Below are positions 1 through 8,274 of a stretch of 43,286 nucleotides of DNA, piece by piece. A program made the translations under genes and the position numbers. Under the pieces are notes generated by a model that searched no databases, was not told the DNA's origin, and saw only the letters and a list, made by a program, of their open reading frames with translations. Position 1 is the first letter of the stretch. Each line of letters begins with the position of its first letter. The DNA lies in the NCBI GenBank assembly GCA_964594045.1, contig CAZQKR010000038.1:1-43286 (forward strand), given 5' to 3'. This DNA is from UBA2365 sp964594045 (GTDB taxonomy: Bacteria > Bacteroidota > Bacteroidia > Chitinophagales > Saprospiraceae).

Positions 1-66
1 AATGGAAAATTCTTCCAAATATTGCGTTAAAATTTAATTCATAAGGATCGACTAATTATGTTGATT

Positions 67-334
67 GCTGAAAATGACTGACCGATCCTGAAAGGTGAAT
101 ATCCGGTGTATATTCAAGGGAAGGAACACGAAGTGGCGGGTCAGCCAAAAAGTCAAGACGAAGCGCCTTTTTGGAACGAAGATGCTGATATGCAAAGCAT
201 CGTCAGCATCAAAGATGCTGATAAGCCCGTCTTCGTCAGTATTTCGTACCGGAATGTACGGAACCAAAAAGCGCTGAAGTAATTGACTTTCTTTGATTTG
301 TTTGTTAGCATTAAGATACATTTTTAAACAACTT
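67..334 (+). repeat. Dispersed repeat, copy A
   Basis: First of three related copies in the window (others at 5203-5462 and, inverted, 36460-36776). All share one end, GCTGAAAATGACTGACCGAT, and the opposite end, a stretch like ATTTGTTTG-AAGCATTA followed by ATACATTTTTAAACAACT. The middle holds short imperfectly palindromic modules such as TGATATGCAAAGCATCGTCA (about 190-220) and a variant ending CTTCGTCAGTAT. No terminal inverted repeats and no transposase were seen. Short reading frames cross it but are not consistently conserved between copies, so I read it as non-coding. It fills most of the 443 bases before the first gene. Confidence 0.8.
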
Positions 335-415
335 CAATGTATAAATGTCAGATCGACTGAGCTTCCAAAATCATTTAGTTTAGGAATCCGGCTGTAAAAT
401 GTGATATAATTTTCA

Positions 416-423
416 TACATTTG
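416..423 (+). promoter_or_regulatory. Candidate -7 box for the peroxidase pair
   Basis: TACATTTG matches the Bacteroidota -7 consensus TAnnTTTG exactly and lies 20 bases before the ATG at 444. No clear TTG -33 element is present at the usual distance, so only half of the promoter is supported. Confidence 0.45.
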
Positions 424-443
424 TTTGCTTAATCCGGATCAAA

Positions 444-1493
444 ATGAAAAGAATAGTTCTTTTTTTTAGCATGTTTTCCCTTGTGTTTTTGCTGGTCACC
501 TGTTCAAAATCCAGATGGGAAGACCCTGTCATTTCAGAAGATTTTGATCAGACCATTCATCATCTTGCCAAAAGCTATATTTCCGCTTTACCGGACCAGG
601 ATCTCAGCATGCTGGATGCATCCGAAAGAAAACTGGTTGAACTCGGTAAAAAACTATTTTATGAGAAAAAACTTTCCGGCAGCCAGACCATCAGTTGCGC
701 TTCCTGCCACGATATTGCCAGATACGGGGTGGACAACCGGGCATTGTCTTTCGGGGACAAAAACCAGGTCGGAGTCAGAAATTCCCAAACAGTGCTCAAC
801 ACATTCCTTTACGGAGAGCAAAACTGGGATACCAAATTCAAGACAGTCGAAGACCAGGTGATGGGACCGATTTTCAGCGAACTGGAAATGGCTATGCCAG
901 GTCCGGACGTTCTGATCAATAGATTAAATGAAGATCCATTTTATGTGAAGGCTTTTGCTGAAGCATTTCCGGGAGACGAACCGGCCATCTCTATGGATAA
1001 CATTAAAAAAGCCATCGGCTCCTTTGAACGGACTTTGCTTACACCTTCACGTTTTGACGAATACCTCAAAGGGGATCTGAGCGCATTGACAACTACCGAA
1101 AAACTGGGTGTGCACAGTTTTATCATCAACTGCAAGTCATGTCACAGTTCAGCGCTGGTTGGCGCCGGTTTTGCAGTGGAATACCCCATTTTTGGCCGGC
1201 CGGAAGATTATTCCGATTCAAACCGGGAAGACCTGGGTCGCTATGAGGTGACCAAAGACCCTGAAGATATTCGCGTGTTCAAGGTTCCGCAATTGAGAAA
1301 CGTGGAAAAAACATTCCCGTACATGCACGACGGCAGCGTCAAAACGCTGGAAGAAGCCATACAGGTGTGTTCCATGGCTGAATCCAATTACCGGCTACCC
1401 GAAAAAGATGTGGAGTATATCGCCGCTTTTCTAAGGACACTGACCGGGAAAATTCCTGAACATGCACTGGAAAACAACCCGACTTTCAGGTAA
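444..1493 (+). CDS. Di-haem cytochrome c peroxidase family lipoprotein (1)
   Basis: A 349-residue protein of the bacterial cytochrome c peroxidase/MauG family, which reduces hydrogen peroxide with electrons from c-type cytochromes on the periplasmic side. The N-terminus is a lipoprotein signal ending at Cys20, so the enzyme is probably membrane-anchored. Two haem-binding motifs are visible: CASCH at 85-89 in the first domain and CKSCH at 230-234 in the second. The family motif FKVPQLRN followed by PYMHDGS is near 279-298. A paralogue starts 15 bases downstream and is probably co-transcribed. The length is normal for the family. Peroxidase activity is inferred; a MauG-like oxidase role cannot be excluded. 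Confidence 0.92.
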   Translation: MKRIVLFFSMFSLVFLLVTCSKSRWEDPVISEDFDQTIHHLAKSYISALPDQDLSMLDASERKLVELGKKLFYEKKLSGSQTISCASCHDIARYGVDNRALSFGDKNQVGVRNSQTVLNTFLYGEQNWDTKFKTVEDQVMGPIFSELEMAMPGPDVLINRLNEDPFYVKAFAEAFPGDEPAISMDNIKKAIGSFERTLLTPSRFDEYLKGDLSALTTTEKLGVHSFIINCKSCHSSALVGAGFAVEYPIFGRPEDYSDSNREDLGRYEVTKDPEDIRVFKVPQLRNVEKTFPYMHDGSVKTLEEAIQVCSMAESNYRLPEKDVEYIAAFLRTLTGKIPEHALENNPTFR

Positions 1494-1508
1494 AAAATAA
1501 GTTGTAAC

Positions 1509-2564
1509 ATGTTCCAGAAATTAATTCTTCCGGCTTCCATTTTTTTGGTTTTCCTGCTTGCTGCATGCAAAAATTCATCGCTCAGCGAAGAGCTTTTGCC
1601 CAAAGAAGAGGAAGAAATGCTCCATAAAACTGCACAGGGTTATTTTACACCGCTGACAGAACCTGATTTCCAAAAACTGGGTTCAACAGAAAAAAACAGG
1701 ATCGAACTGGGCAAAAAACTCTTTTATGACAAAAGATTGTCGGGTGCACAATCGATCAATTGTGCATCCTGCCATAATATGTCCAGGTACGGAGCAGACA
1801 ATGTTGCCATTTCTCCCGGGGACAAGGATCAATTGGGACGCCGAAATCCGCCAACCCTGCTCAATGCGCATTTACAATCCATCCTCAATTGGGATGCACG
1901 GTACAAAACCGTTGAAGAACAGGTGGTGTCACCCATATTTGACCCCAATCTGATGGGAATGCCTGACACGGCCACATTGATTGGCCGGTTGAGCAATGAT
2001 CCGGCTTATGTACTGGCTTTTCAGAATGCCTTCCCCGGACAGGAACCGCCGGTCACGATCCAGACCATCAGTCAAGCCATCGGCGCTTTTGAAAGGACAC
2101 TGACTTCGCCTTCCCGCTTTGATGATTATCTGAGAGGTGATGTAAAAGCACTGACAGTTAAAGAAAAGCAGGGCATGAAAAGTTTTATTGAAAAAGGATG
2201 TATTCCCTGCCACAGCACTACTCTTCTGGGTGGAAATATGACCCAGAAATTTGCGCTGTTCGGTTATTATTGGGATTATACCAACAGTACCTACCGGGAT
2301 AAGGGCAGATATGAACTGACTAAAAATCCGGCAGACGAATTTGTTTTTAAAGTTCCTCAACTCAGAAATATCGAAAAAACCTTTCCATATATGCATGATG
2401 GTTCTGTGGAAAGCCTTGAAGAAGCCATCAGGATCATGTCCATGACTGAATCCAACATGCAACTGGAGGAAACCGATGTGGAAAAAATCGCAGCTTTCCT
2501 GAAGTCACTGACAGGAACCATACCACCACATGCCCTGGAGGAATCCGGGAAAATGTTCAATTGA
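1509..2564 (+). CDS. Di-haem cytochrome c peroxidase family lipoprotein (2)
   Basis: A 351-residue paralogue of the preceding gene with the same architecture: lipoprotein signal ending FLLAAC (Cys20), first haem motif CASCH at 85-89, second haem motif CIPCH at 231-235, and the closing FKVPQLRN...PYMHDGS block. The two proteins align almost without gaps, which points to tandem duplication. The linker around the second haem differs (FIEKGCIPCH here, FIINCKSCH in copy 1), so the copies may differ in redox partner or potential; that is inference. It sits 15 bases behind copy 1, presumably in one transcript, and is followed by a repeat-rich non-coding stretch. Confidence 0.92.
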   Translation: MFQKLILPASIFLVFLLAACKNSSLSEELLPKEEEEMLHKTAQGYFTPLTEPDFQKLGSTEKNRIELGKKLFYDKRLSGAQSINCASCHNMSRYGADNVAISPGDKDQLGRRNPPTLLNAHLQSILNWDARYKTVEEQVVSPIFDPNLMGMPDTATLIGRLSNDPAYVLAFQNAFPGQEPPVTIQTISQAIGAFERTLTSPSRFDDYLRGDVKALTVKEKQGMKSFIEKGCIPCHSTTLLGGNMTQKFALFGYYWDYTNSTYRDKGRYELTKNPADEFVFKVPQLRNIEKTFPYMHDGSVESLEEAIRIMSMTESNMQLEETDVEKIAAFLKSLTGTIPPHALEESGKMFN

Positions 2565-2643
2565 AACACAAGGCGGAAAATGCAATATTACTTTGTTTTT
2601 GATTCGAAAATTCGAAGATTTGAGATTCGAAGATTCGAAGATT

Positions 2644-2913
2644 GAATCTGCTCCGAAAAGTCCAATTTGTTGGTTTTCAATTGTTTTTACCCACCTTACT
2701 GACGTCGCAGATGCTGATAAGCTCGCTTCGTCAGTGCTAAAGGTCAGCACAGGACTAAAGGGAAACGATTGAAAATCAACAAATTAAAAGTCCCCTTTTA
2801 GGCTTGTACTGACTGAAAACGTCAGTGCTTGTACTGACTGAAAACGTCAGTGCCTGTACTGACTGAAAACGTCAGTGGGGATTTAGGGGGTAAAAACTTT
2901 TCGGAGCAGACTC
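2644..2913. repeat. Large imperfect palindrome with nested arms
   Basis: Outer arms 2644-2660 and 2897-2913 are inverted copies with one mismatch in 17. Inner arms 2664-2686 and 2763-2785 are inverted copies with two mismatches in 23. Between the inner arms is a module like those of the dispersed repeat (about 2708-2738), and the right half contains three 25 bp hairpin units. It occupies the middle of the 766-base gap between the peroxidase pair and the convergent lipoprotein gene. Function unknown; the layout resembles a non-autonomous mobile or REP-like element. Confidence 0.7.
2802..2876. repeat. Three tandem 25 bp hairpin units
   Basis: Units at 2802-2826, 2827-2851 and 2852-2876 are identical except for one base in the third. 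Each contains ACTGAC and GTCAGT as a perfect 6 bp stem around a 7-base loop, so the array can form three successive hairpins on either strand. Confidence 0.85.
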
Positions 2914-2914
2914 A

Positions 2915-2969
2915 AGATTTGATGATTCAAAGATTTGATGATTCAAATCCCGATGTTGGATGTCGGGAT
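2915..2969. repeat. 16 bp tandem pair followed by a hairpin
   Basis: AGATTTGATGATTCAA occurs twice back to back (2915-2930 and 2931-2946). It is followed at once by a hairpin with a 7 bp stem (ATCCCGA at 2947-2953, TCGGGAT at 2963-2969). The remaining bases to 3330 show no gene or further repeat. Confidence 0.6.
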
Positions 2970-3330
2970 CTGGGAGATTTAGGAATATTTTAATTTAAGT
3001 TGATCCAACTGAAGTGGGTTGTCGAAATTTGTATCTAAAACTTTTATTTTCCGATGCAAAGCGGTTTTCCTTAAAATCAACTCACATTTTACACCATAGG
3101 AAGTTACAAACGTCAATTGTTTAGGACAACATTACGACCTTTGATCAATATGGGTCAGTATTTGGAAACTTCAACCAACGACCGGATCAGAAGGATGGAA
3201 AAGACGATGTCGAAATGAATATTTTTCTTTATTTCACAACACCCAATCGATCCGCCCCAGATCATAAGCTTTACTTTGGCTCTTTTTACCTTTTCCCTGG
3301 CTCTTCAAACATGAAAGTCACATTGCGATT

Positions 3331-5091
3331 TTACTTCCGAACCGGCACAAACTTCGGGCCTACCCAACCCGGCCAGGTTTTGACGTTCAGCTTGCCTTTA
3401 TCCGCAATCATTTTTGACCAGCAGTATTCCTTTCCCGGTCTTTTGTCGTTGTACATCCTCGGAACATACCACAGGATCAGTTGACCGCCCTTCAGAGATT
3501 CAGCCGGTTCGATGTATTGTTCCGGCCCCTGTTTATAATCATATCTGCAGCAATCCCCGATGGTTGGCAGATCCGTAACACCTTCGTCCGCATCTTTTTT
3601 GAATTTGGACACATAGGCAAATGCCGCATCACCTCTTCCACGATCACCGTAATGTCCCCTGTCCGGGATGATATAGTATCCATTACCCTTTTCATTGGTC
3701 ATTTTAAACCAATAGCCTTCCTCGGTGAATTTCCCTTCATTTTGATCAGTCCATTGCTCTTTATCCCAGAGCTTCCAGTTTTGACCGTCCCATTGTGAGA
3801 ATTGTTCCTGGCCTTCACCCAGATCCAGGTCGATCCTGAAAATCGGTTTATAGACTGCCGAATCATTACATCCCTGTCCGTGGTTGACGCCCATGATCCT
3901 GAAACTGCCATCATCATACAATTCCAGCCTGTTCTGATAGCGGTAATTGCACATTGCCGGCCAGATCGGACTCCTGAAATCCTGCACCAGGGCAAATCCT
4001 GATGCACCCCGTCCTTCCAGTTTCTCCACTGAAGGACCTTTAAAAGCAACTACGGCAGCAGCGCTGAACATCGGGCATCCGATCGCATCACTGTAGCCCA
4101 CTTCTTTTTTATTGAGATAACTCACATGCCAATCCACAATCTTGGTGGAATTGATCACGGGTTGATCCTTATAACGAACATCAAAAACTTCCAATCCGTC
4201 AGATCCCATGATCCGATATTTCAATTTCCAGTCCCCAAATGAAGTATCGTTATCGATTTCGCAAAAATGCGACATAAAATACTCATTTTGTAATTCATTT
4301 TCTGTCACTTTGAACACCTCCTTACTGTTTTCCGTCCATACCAGGCCAATCAGTTTCCAGTCTGTCAGATCCACAATGCTCCAGACTGTTCTTTTCGATT
4401 TTTCATCAGTGAACACCGGTCCCGTGCAAAGGTGTTTTGAGCGTTCACATTTGGTCTCTACCATGCTGATCTTCAGGTTTTTGCGAGCTTCAGGCAGGTT
4501 TTCAGCCTGGATCTGCAACGCTTCCAGCACTTCATCCGAATGCAGTGCGATCTCAATGGCGAGATCGTGAAGGCGCTGATTGAGCTCAGCTTTCACATCG
4601 ATCTGCCGTTTTACACTAAGCACTTTGCCTGCCGAAATATCCACGAAAGCGATGCTGGCGCTGTTGCTGTAATAGTGGTATAAGAATACCCTGTAGCAAC
4701 TTCCGCCGGGGCAATTTACTCCTTTTGGCAATTCTCCAGCCTGAACCGGACGAATGCTCATGATCTCATTCCTGAGCGGTTCTCCCGAATCTCTGTGGTA
4801 AACATCCCGTAAAAATTCCTGATCTGCCATTGCCAGCTCCTGTGCCTTCTTCAGTTTGGGATCCGTCAATTCTGAGTCATCCATCAACAAAACAGGTGGT
4901 TTTTTAGACAGCGAACCTTCGATCAATCCTGCATAAACAGACAAAGCAGGGATTTTTTCAAGCAACATTTGCGGTGAGATGTCTTTTGCAACCACATAAT
5001 GCATATCTCCGTCTTGTGTTTTGCTGTCTTTGGATTTACAGGAAAAAAGGAGAACCAGAGCAAGAAAAAAAATAGTTTTGAAGCATTTCAT
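3331..5091 (-). CDS. Copper-amine-oxidase-like lipoprotein, apparently without its active site
   Basis: A 586-residue protein with a lipoprotein signal ending LLFSC (Cys18). The start is the ATG at 5091; the frame opens slightly upstream only at a TTG. Residues about 145-260 resemble amine oxidase N-terminal domains, and from about 285 the order of motifs follows the copper amine oxidase core: an RxxGL-type strand, an NY-Y block, a [F]RIDLDL block and a late LWYVPR block. Key residues differ. The cofactor motif NY[DE]Y reads NYRY (382-385). The copper ligand HxH just before the RIDLDL strand reads YKP (414-416). The late conserved His positions are not seen. It is probably a non-catalytic relative on the cell surface or in the periplasm. 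The assignment rests on motif recognition by eye, so a different fold remains possible. Confidence 0.6.
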   Translation of the reverse strand: MKCFKTIFFLALVLLFSCKSKDSKTQDGDMHYVVAKDISPQMLLEKIPALSVYAGLIEGSLSKKPPVLLMDDSELTDPKLKKAQELAMADQEFLRDVYHRDSGEPLRNEIMSIRPVQAGELPKGVNCPGGSCYRVFLYHYYSNSASIAFVDISAGKVLSVKRQIDVKAELNQRLHDLAIEIALHSDEVLEALQIQAENLPEARKNLKISMVETKCERSKHLCTGPVFTDEKSKRTVWSIVDLTDWKLIGLVWTENSKEVFKVTENELQNEYFMSHFCEIDNDTSFGDWKLKYRIMGSDGLEVFDVRYKDQPVINSTKIVDWHVSYLNKKEVGYSDAIGCPMFSAAAVVAFKGPSVEKLEGRGASGFALVQDFRSPIWPAMCNYRYQNRLELYDDGSFRIMGVNHGQGCNDSAVYKPIFRIDLDLGEGQEQFSQWDGQNWKLWDKEQWTDQNEGKFTEEGYWFKMTNEKGNGYYIIPDRGHYGDRGRGDAAFAYVSKFKKDADEGVTDLPTIGDCCRYDYKQGPEQYIEPAESLKGGQLILWYVPRMYNDKRPGKEYCWSKMIADKGKLNVKTWPGWVGPKFVPVRK

Positions 5092-5202
5092 AAACTGCAA
5101 AAATTTGAATGGGCTAATGTACTGATTTTATAGCTTAAATCTTAAAAATTGTTTTTCCTTATAATTATATTTAATTGAATTTGTTCAAGAATTATATAGA
5201 TA

Positions 5203-5462
5203 GCTGAAAATGACTGACCGATCCTAACAGGAATATACAGTGGATATTCAATGAAAGGAACTCGAAGTTGTGGGTCAGAAAAAGTCAGGGCAAAGCTCTT
5301 TTTTGGATCAAAGATACTGATAAGCTTGTCTTCGTCAGTATTGCGTATCGGAATGCAAGGGAAAAAAAGCTGAAGCATCTGGTTGAAAATGCTGACAGGC
5401 TTGCTTCGTCAGTGCTTTCAATGATTTGTTTGTAAGCATTACGATACATTTTTTAACAACTT
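5203..5462 (+). repeat. Dispersed repeat, copy B
   Basis: About 260 bp, in the same orientation as copy A. It begins GCTGAAAATGACTGACCGAT and ends with the shared TACATTTTTTAACAACTT. It carries two CTTCGTCAGT-type modules (near 5310-5342 and 5385-5414). It lies in the 912-base gap between the amine-oxidase-like gene and the TonB receptor gene. Confidence 0.8.
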
Positions 5463-5507
5463 CAACAATTATAATTTCACAAAACACTCTAAACCATATT
5501 TTTAAAT

Positions 5508-5553
5508 GAGATTATAAAATATTTTGTGTTTACACAAAATATTTTATAATCTC
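5508..5553. repeat. Perfect 22 bp inverted repeat, 2-base loop
   Basis: Arms 5508-5529 and 5532-5553 are perfectly complementary and separated by TT. The arms are AT-rich, with GTGT/ACAC at the centre and GAG/CTC at the ends. There is no clear T-tract on either side, so it is not a textbook terminator, although it could end leftward transcripts from the TonB operon or from the 21 bp array. Confidence 0.85.
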
Positions 5554-5594
5554 GTCAAATTGTACCTATTTAAATTCAATATTTCAATTTGCTA

Positions 5595-5867
5595 TTCTAA
5601 TTCTTGACCTGACACTTAGTATTATCTAATTGATCTTTTCATTTCATGACCAGCCATTTTTAGCAATTGACCTGATATTTTTAGTTTCTCACTAGGTATT
5701 TTCACTCCATGACCTGTCATTTACATTTAATGACTAGGCATTTTTTTCTTTTGACCTGCCATTTTCACTTTTTGACCTGGAATTTTCATTTCCTCACCAG
5801 CCATTTTTACTTTCTCCCCTGGCATTATCACTTTCTCACCGGCTGTTTGTACTTTCTCACCAGCCAT
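5595..5867 (-). repeat. Thirteen tandem degenerate 21 bp units
   Basis: The stretch divides into exactly 13 units of 21 bp without a single insertion or deletion. The units are degenerate but recognisable (plus-strand form like TCACCAGCCATTTTTACTTTC). Because 21 is a multiple of three, every unit keeps one frame. Read on the minus strand the unit is a heptapeptide of the form [MIT]-[APTS]-[GS]-[EQH]-K-[VML]-K. There are no spacers, so it is not a CRISPR array. Confidence 0.85.
5727..5867 (-). CDS. Possible 46-residue heptapeptide-repeat protein
   Basis: An ATG at 5867 opens 46 codons made of six and a half heptads, for example MAGEKVQ, TAGEKVI, MPGEKVK, MAGEEMK and IPGQKVK, ending at TAA 5727-5729. 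The same heptad frame continues beyond that stop and a second TAA (5721-5723), giving a further 32 codons to 5622. Both stops sit where the heptad normally has Lys AAA. Synonymous variation (GCT/GCC/GCA, GTA/GTG, CCA/CCT) with a kept Gly is suggestive of coding. Against it, the plus strand also has an open frame of 57 codons (5709-5882), and no signal peptide or clear ribosome binding site is present. Function unknown. Confidence 0.25.
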   Translation of the reverse strand: MAGEKVQTAGEKVIMPGEKVKMAGEEMKIPGQKVKMAGQKKKMPSH

Positions 5868-6003
5868 TTTGTTTTTCTTTAAAACACTCCTTATTCCTGT
5901 GATTGACTACAGATATAGATCACCTTAACCCTAAAAGGATGTTTCAATTGCGAAGCTTCAGGCAATCACGAAAATGGCATTGCAGAAAACTGCCCGTGCC
6001 GGT

Positions 6004-8235
6004 TCAATCTCTGAATATCTTAAATCTGATCCCCAGATAAATCTCTCGCCCACGCGTCGGTCCCCAGACAGAAGAAGTGTCAAAATAAGGACTGAAAGGA
6101 TCCTGCCAACTGATTATGGGTTGCTTTTGCCGAAAATCCGATATATTTTCACAACCGGCATAAACCTCAAACTTTTCAAAATTATAGGTAATTTGTACAT
6201 TAAACAGTGTATAAGGTTGTGAAACATCCGGTCTTTGAAACTCAACCGGGTTTGATTTGGTGTCGGGAATTCTCTGGGTTCCGTACCAATGCATGTTCAT
6301 ATCAATATGAAACTGGTTGGATAATGGTTTATAACTGAATGTTGTCAATACCTTATGCTTTGGATTGAATGGCAACACCTGCCTGATTCCTCCTGTTTCC
6401 CGGAAAACATCCAGGAAATTATACCCCGTCTTGAGTTCAAACCTTTGGTAGATTTTCAGATACAATTCAGCCTGGAAACCATTGCTGATACTCGTTCCGG
6501 TAAAATTTTGTATGATCGCCCTGGTAGGATCAGTATCATAATCGGGAAAAATCTGATTTTGAAAATCAGTCCTGTAATAATCAATACTGAAATAACCTGC
6601 AAGGTTGTGGTCTTTCGTTTCAAACTTTTGAGTCAGGTTAACCCCGAAATTTAATGCCTTCTCGGGAAGCAATTGTTCAGCAATAATGATGTCCCTCGAA
6701 CTGACGAGCAATCCGATATTTTCACTGAATAAGTTAACCGTTCGCCACCCGGTCCCGATATTGGCCCGTAAAATGGTCTGTGGCGCAAGGTCAAATTTCA
6801 CCATTGTTCTCGGTGTTAACTGAAAACCATGCTGATCGTGGTGATCTCCTCTTATTCCAGCTATCCAGGTAACCTTGTCATTGAAAAAACGCAAGGTATG
6901 CTCAGCAAAAAGCCCCGGAATGTTTTCCATTCGCTTATAAATTCCGGCATAGGAACGATGTAAAAATGTATCGGTAAATGCAATATCTTCCTCCAGATTC
7001 AGATAACGAAAACTAATACCTGTCTTTAAATCATTATTGGCATAATTCAGTTCATATTGGATGTTGCCGTAAAAACTGGCTTGCCTGGCATCGTATTTGA
7101 CGGTTCCGAAGTACGAATTTTGTTGCTGATAAAAAGCCGATGTGAAAAAAACGATGTTATGCCCGTCATTGAACCGGTAGCCTGTTTTTGTCCAGATTTC
7201 AGGTTGGTTGATACGGACAAATTGTCCATATACACGGGTGCTGCCCTTATCATTTTCAGGATTGAAAAATGTTTGCCCGCCAATTCGCTGTTCATTGAAA
7301 AAGCGCAATCCCATGCGACTGTACCATCCCCAGTCATTTTCATTACCGTATTTCCATTTGTTCAGGATCATGTACCGGGTTAGCAATGGCAGATCAAGGA
7401 ACTGATCATCATCCCGGTCCGTCTTTTCTGCGGGCTGAACCGTATGAAAGGCCGTAAAATTGCTCCATTTTTTCTTCCTCAAAGCATAATTGGCATTCAA
7501 ATGCTTTTCCCAAAAGCTGTTTGCATACGTATTGAGGAAAAAGCGATCAGTTTTGTCGGGTTCTTTTATCTCAACATTGATCTGTCCGCTGATACTTTCA
7601 TACCCCTGCAACACGCTGTTGGCACCTTTTGAAACAAAAATATTGTCAACTACGGTTCCCGGGATGCTGCTAATGCCATAGGTGTAGGACAATCCGTGGA
7701 TCATGGGAAAACCATCGATCAACAACTGGTTGTAAATTCCAGACAAGCCTAAAATGCGCAATTCCTTTGAGTTGGTAATAATATTCGTTGTCTGAGGCTG
7801 AACGGAAGATTGCGTTTCAAAGCAACCTGCCAGGTCGCAGCAGGCAGATTTTCTCAGTTCAGTTTGGGTGATCTGCTCTGTTTTGATCGTTTTGATATCT
7901 GAAATGATCACACCGTCCCGTTGTCCCTGCACAAGCACTTCATTCAGTGTATTGGTTGCCAGTAAACGGAACTCTACAAATGTCTGGTCCGTAATATGTA
8001 TAGTGTCCGGGGTATGGCCAACATAACTTGCAATCAGCTTCTTGGTCGTGATCCCTTTGGAAGAAATTTCAAACTCACCTTTTTCTCCGGTTGTCACGTC
8101 ATGGGTAGCACCCTGCCAATAAAGACTTGCTCCGATCAGCGGTTCTTTTTTATCGTTGGTTACTTTTCCTAAAATGGTCTGTGCTGATACTCCGAATGGA
8201 AAGAGTATACCAACAATGAATATGTATTTTTTCAT
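6004..8235 (-). CDS. TonB-dependent receptor with carboxypeptidase-regulatory-like domain
   Basis: A 743-residue outer-membrane receptor for TonB-driven uptake. In order: signal peptide (1-18, ending VSA), a carboxypeptidase-regulatory-like beta-sandwich (about 20-95), the plug domain (about 100-225, with LGLSGIYNQLLIDGFPM near 162-179), and a beta-barrel to the C-terminus, which ends in Phe-Arg-Asp. The plug carries an unusual Cys cluster, KSACCDLAGC, with C132, C133 and C137. Receptors with this cluster are often found in Bacteroidota beside heavy-metal-associated proteins, and the next gene upstream is HMA-like, so a metal or metal-chelate substrate is the best guess. It is the last gene of a probable three-gene leftward operon, 39 bases behind the HMA-like gene. 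Confidence 0.9.
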   Translation of the reverse strand: MKKYIFIVGILFPFGVSAQTILGKVTNDKKEPLIGASLYWQGATHDVTTGEKGEFEISSKGITTKKLIASYVGHTPDTIHITDQTFVEFRLLATNTLNEVLVQGQRDGVIISDIKTIKTEQITQTELRKSACCDLAGCFETQSSVQPQTTNIITNSKELRILGLSGIYNQLLIDGFPMIHGLSYTYGISSIPGTVVDNIFVSKGANSVLQGYESISGQINVEIKEPDKTDRFFLNTYANSFWEKHLNANYALRKKKWSNFTAFHTVQPAEKTDRDDDQFLDLPLLTRYMILNKWKYGNENDWGWYSRMGLRFFNEQRIGGQTFFNPENDKGSTRVYGQFVRINQPEIWTKTGYRFNDGHNIVFFTSAFYQQQNSYFGTVKYDARQASFYGNIQYELNYANNDLKTGISFRYLNLEEDIAFTDTFLHRSYAGIYKRMENIPGLFAEHTLRFFNDKVTWIAGIRGDHHDQHGFQLTPRTMVKFDLAPQTILRANIGTGWRTVNLFSENIGLLVSSRDIIIAEQLLPEKALNFGVNLTQKFETKDHNLAGYFSIDYYRTDFQNQIFPDYDTDPTRAIIQNFTGTSISNGFQAELYLKIYQRFELKTGYNFLDVFRETGGIRQVLPFNPKHKVLTTFSYKPLSNQFHIDMNMHWYGTQRIPDTKSNPVEFQRPDVSQPYTLFNVQITYNFEKFEVYAGCENISDFRQKQPIISWQDPFSPYFDTSSVWGPTRGREIYLGIRFKIFRD

Positions 8236-8274
8236 TGCAAAATTTTTTAATAAAGTTCAAAATGACTGATTCCC

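Noticed and set aside
52..321. 89-codon frame, minus strand, with similar frames in the other repeat copies (5142-5378, 36520-36795)
   Set aside because: They are translations of the dispersed repeat. Only parts agree between copies (for example GQSFSAI in two) and copy A leaves the frame, so they do not look like genes.
1929..2462. 177-codon open frame on the minus strand
   Set aside because: It is opposite the second peroxidase gene, whose haem motifs establish the coding strand.
3215..3484. 89-codon plus-strand frame at the end of the amine-oxidase-like gene
   Set aside because: Mostly antisense to the lipoprotein gene, with no start signal or recognisable protein.
5595..5867. CRISPR array
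   Set aside because: The 21 bp units abut with no spacers and are themselves degenerate; no cas genes are near.
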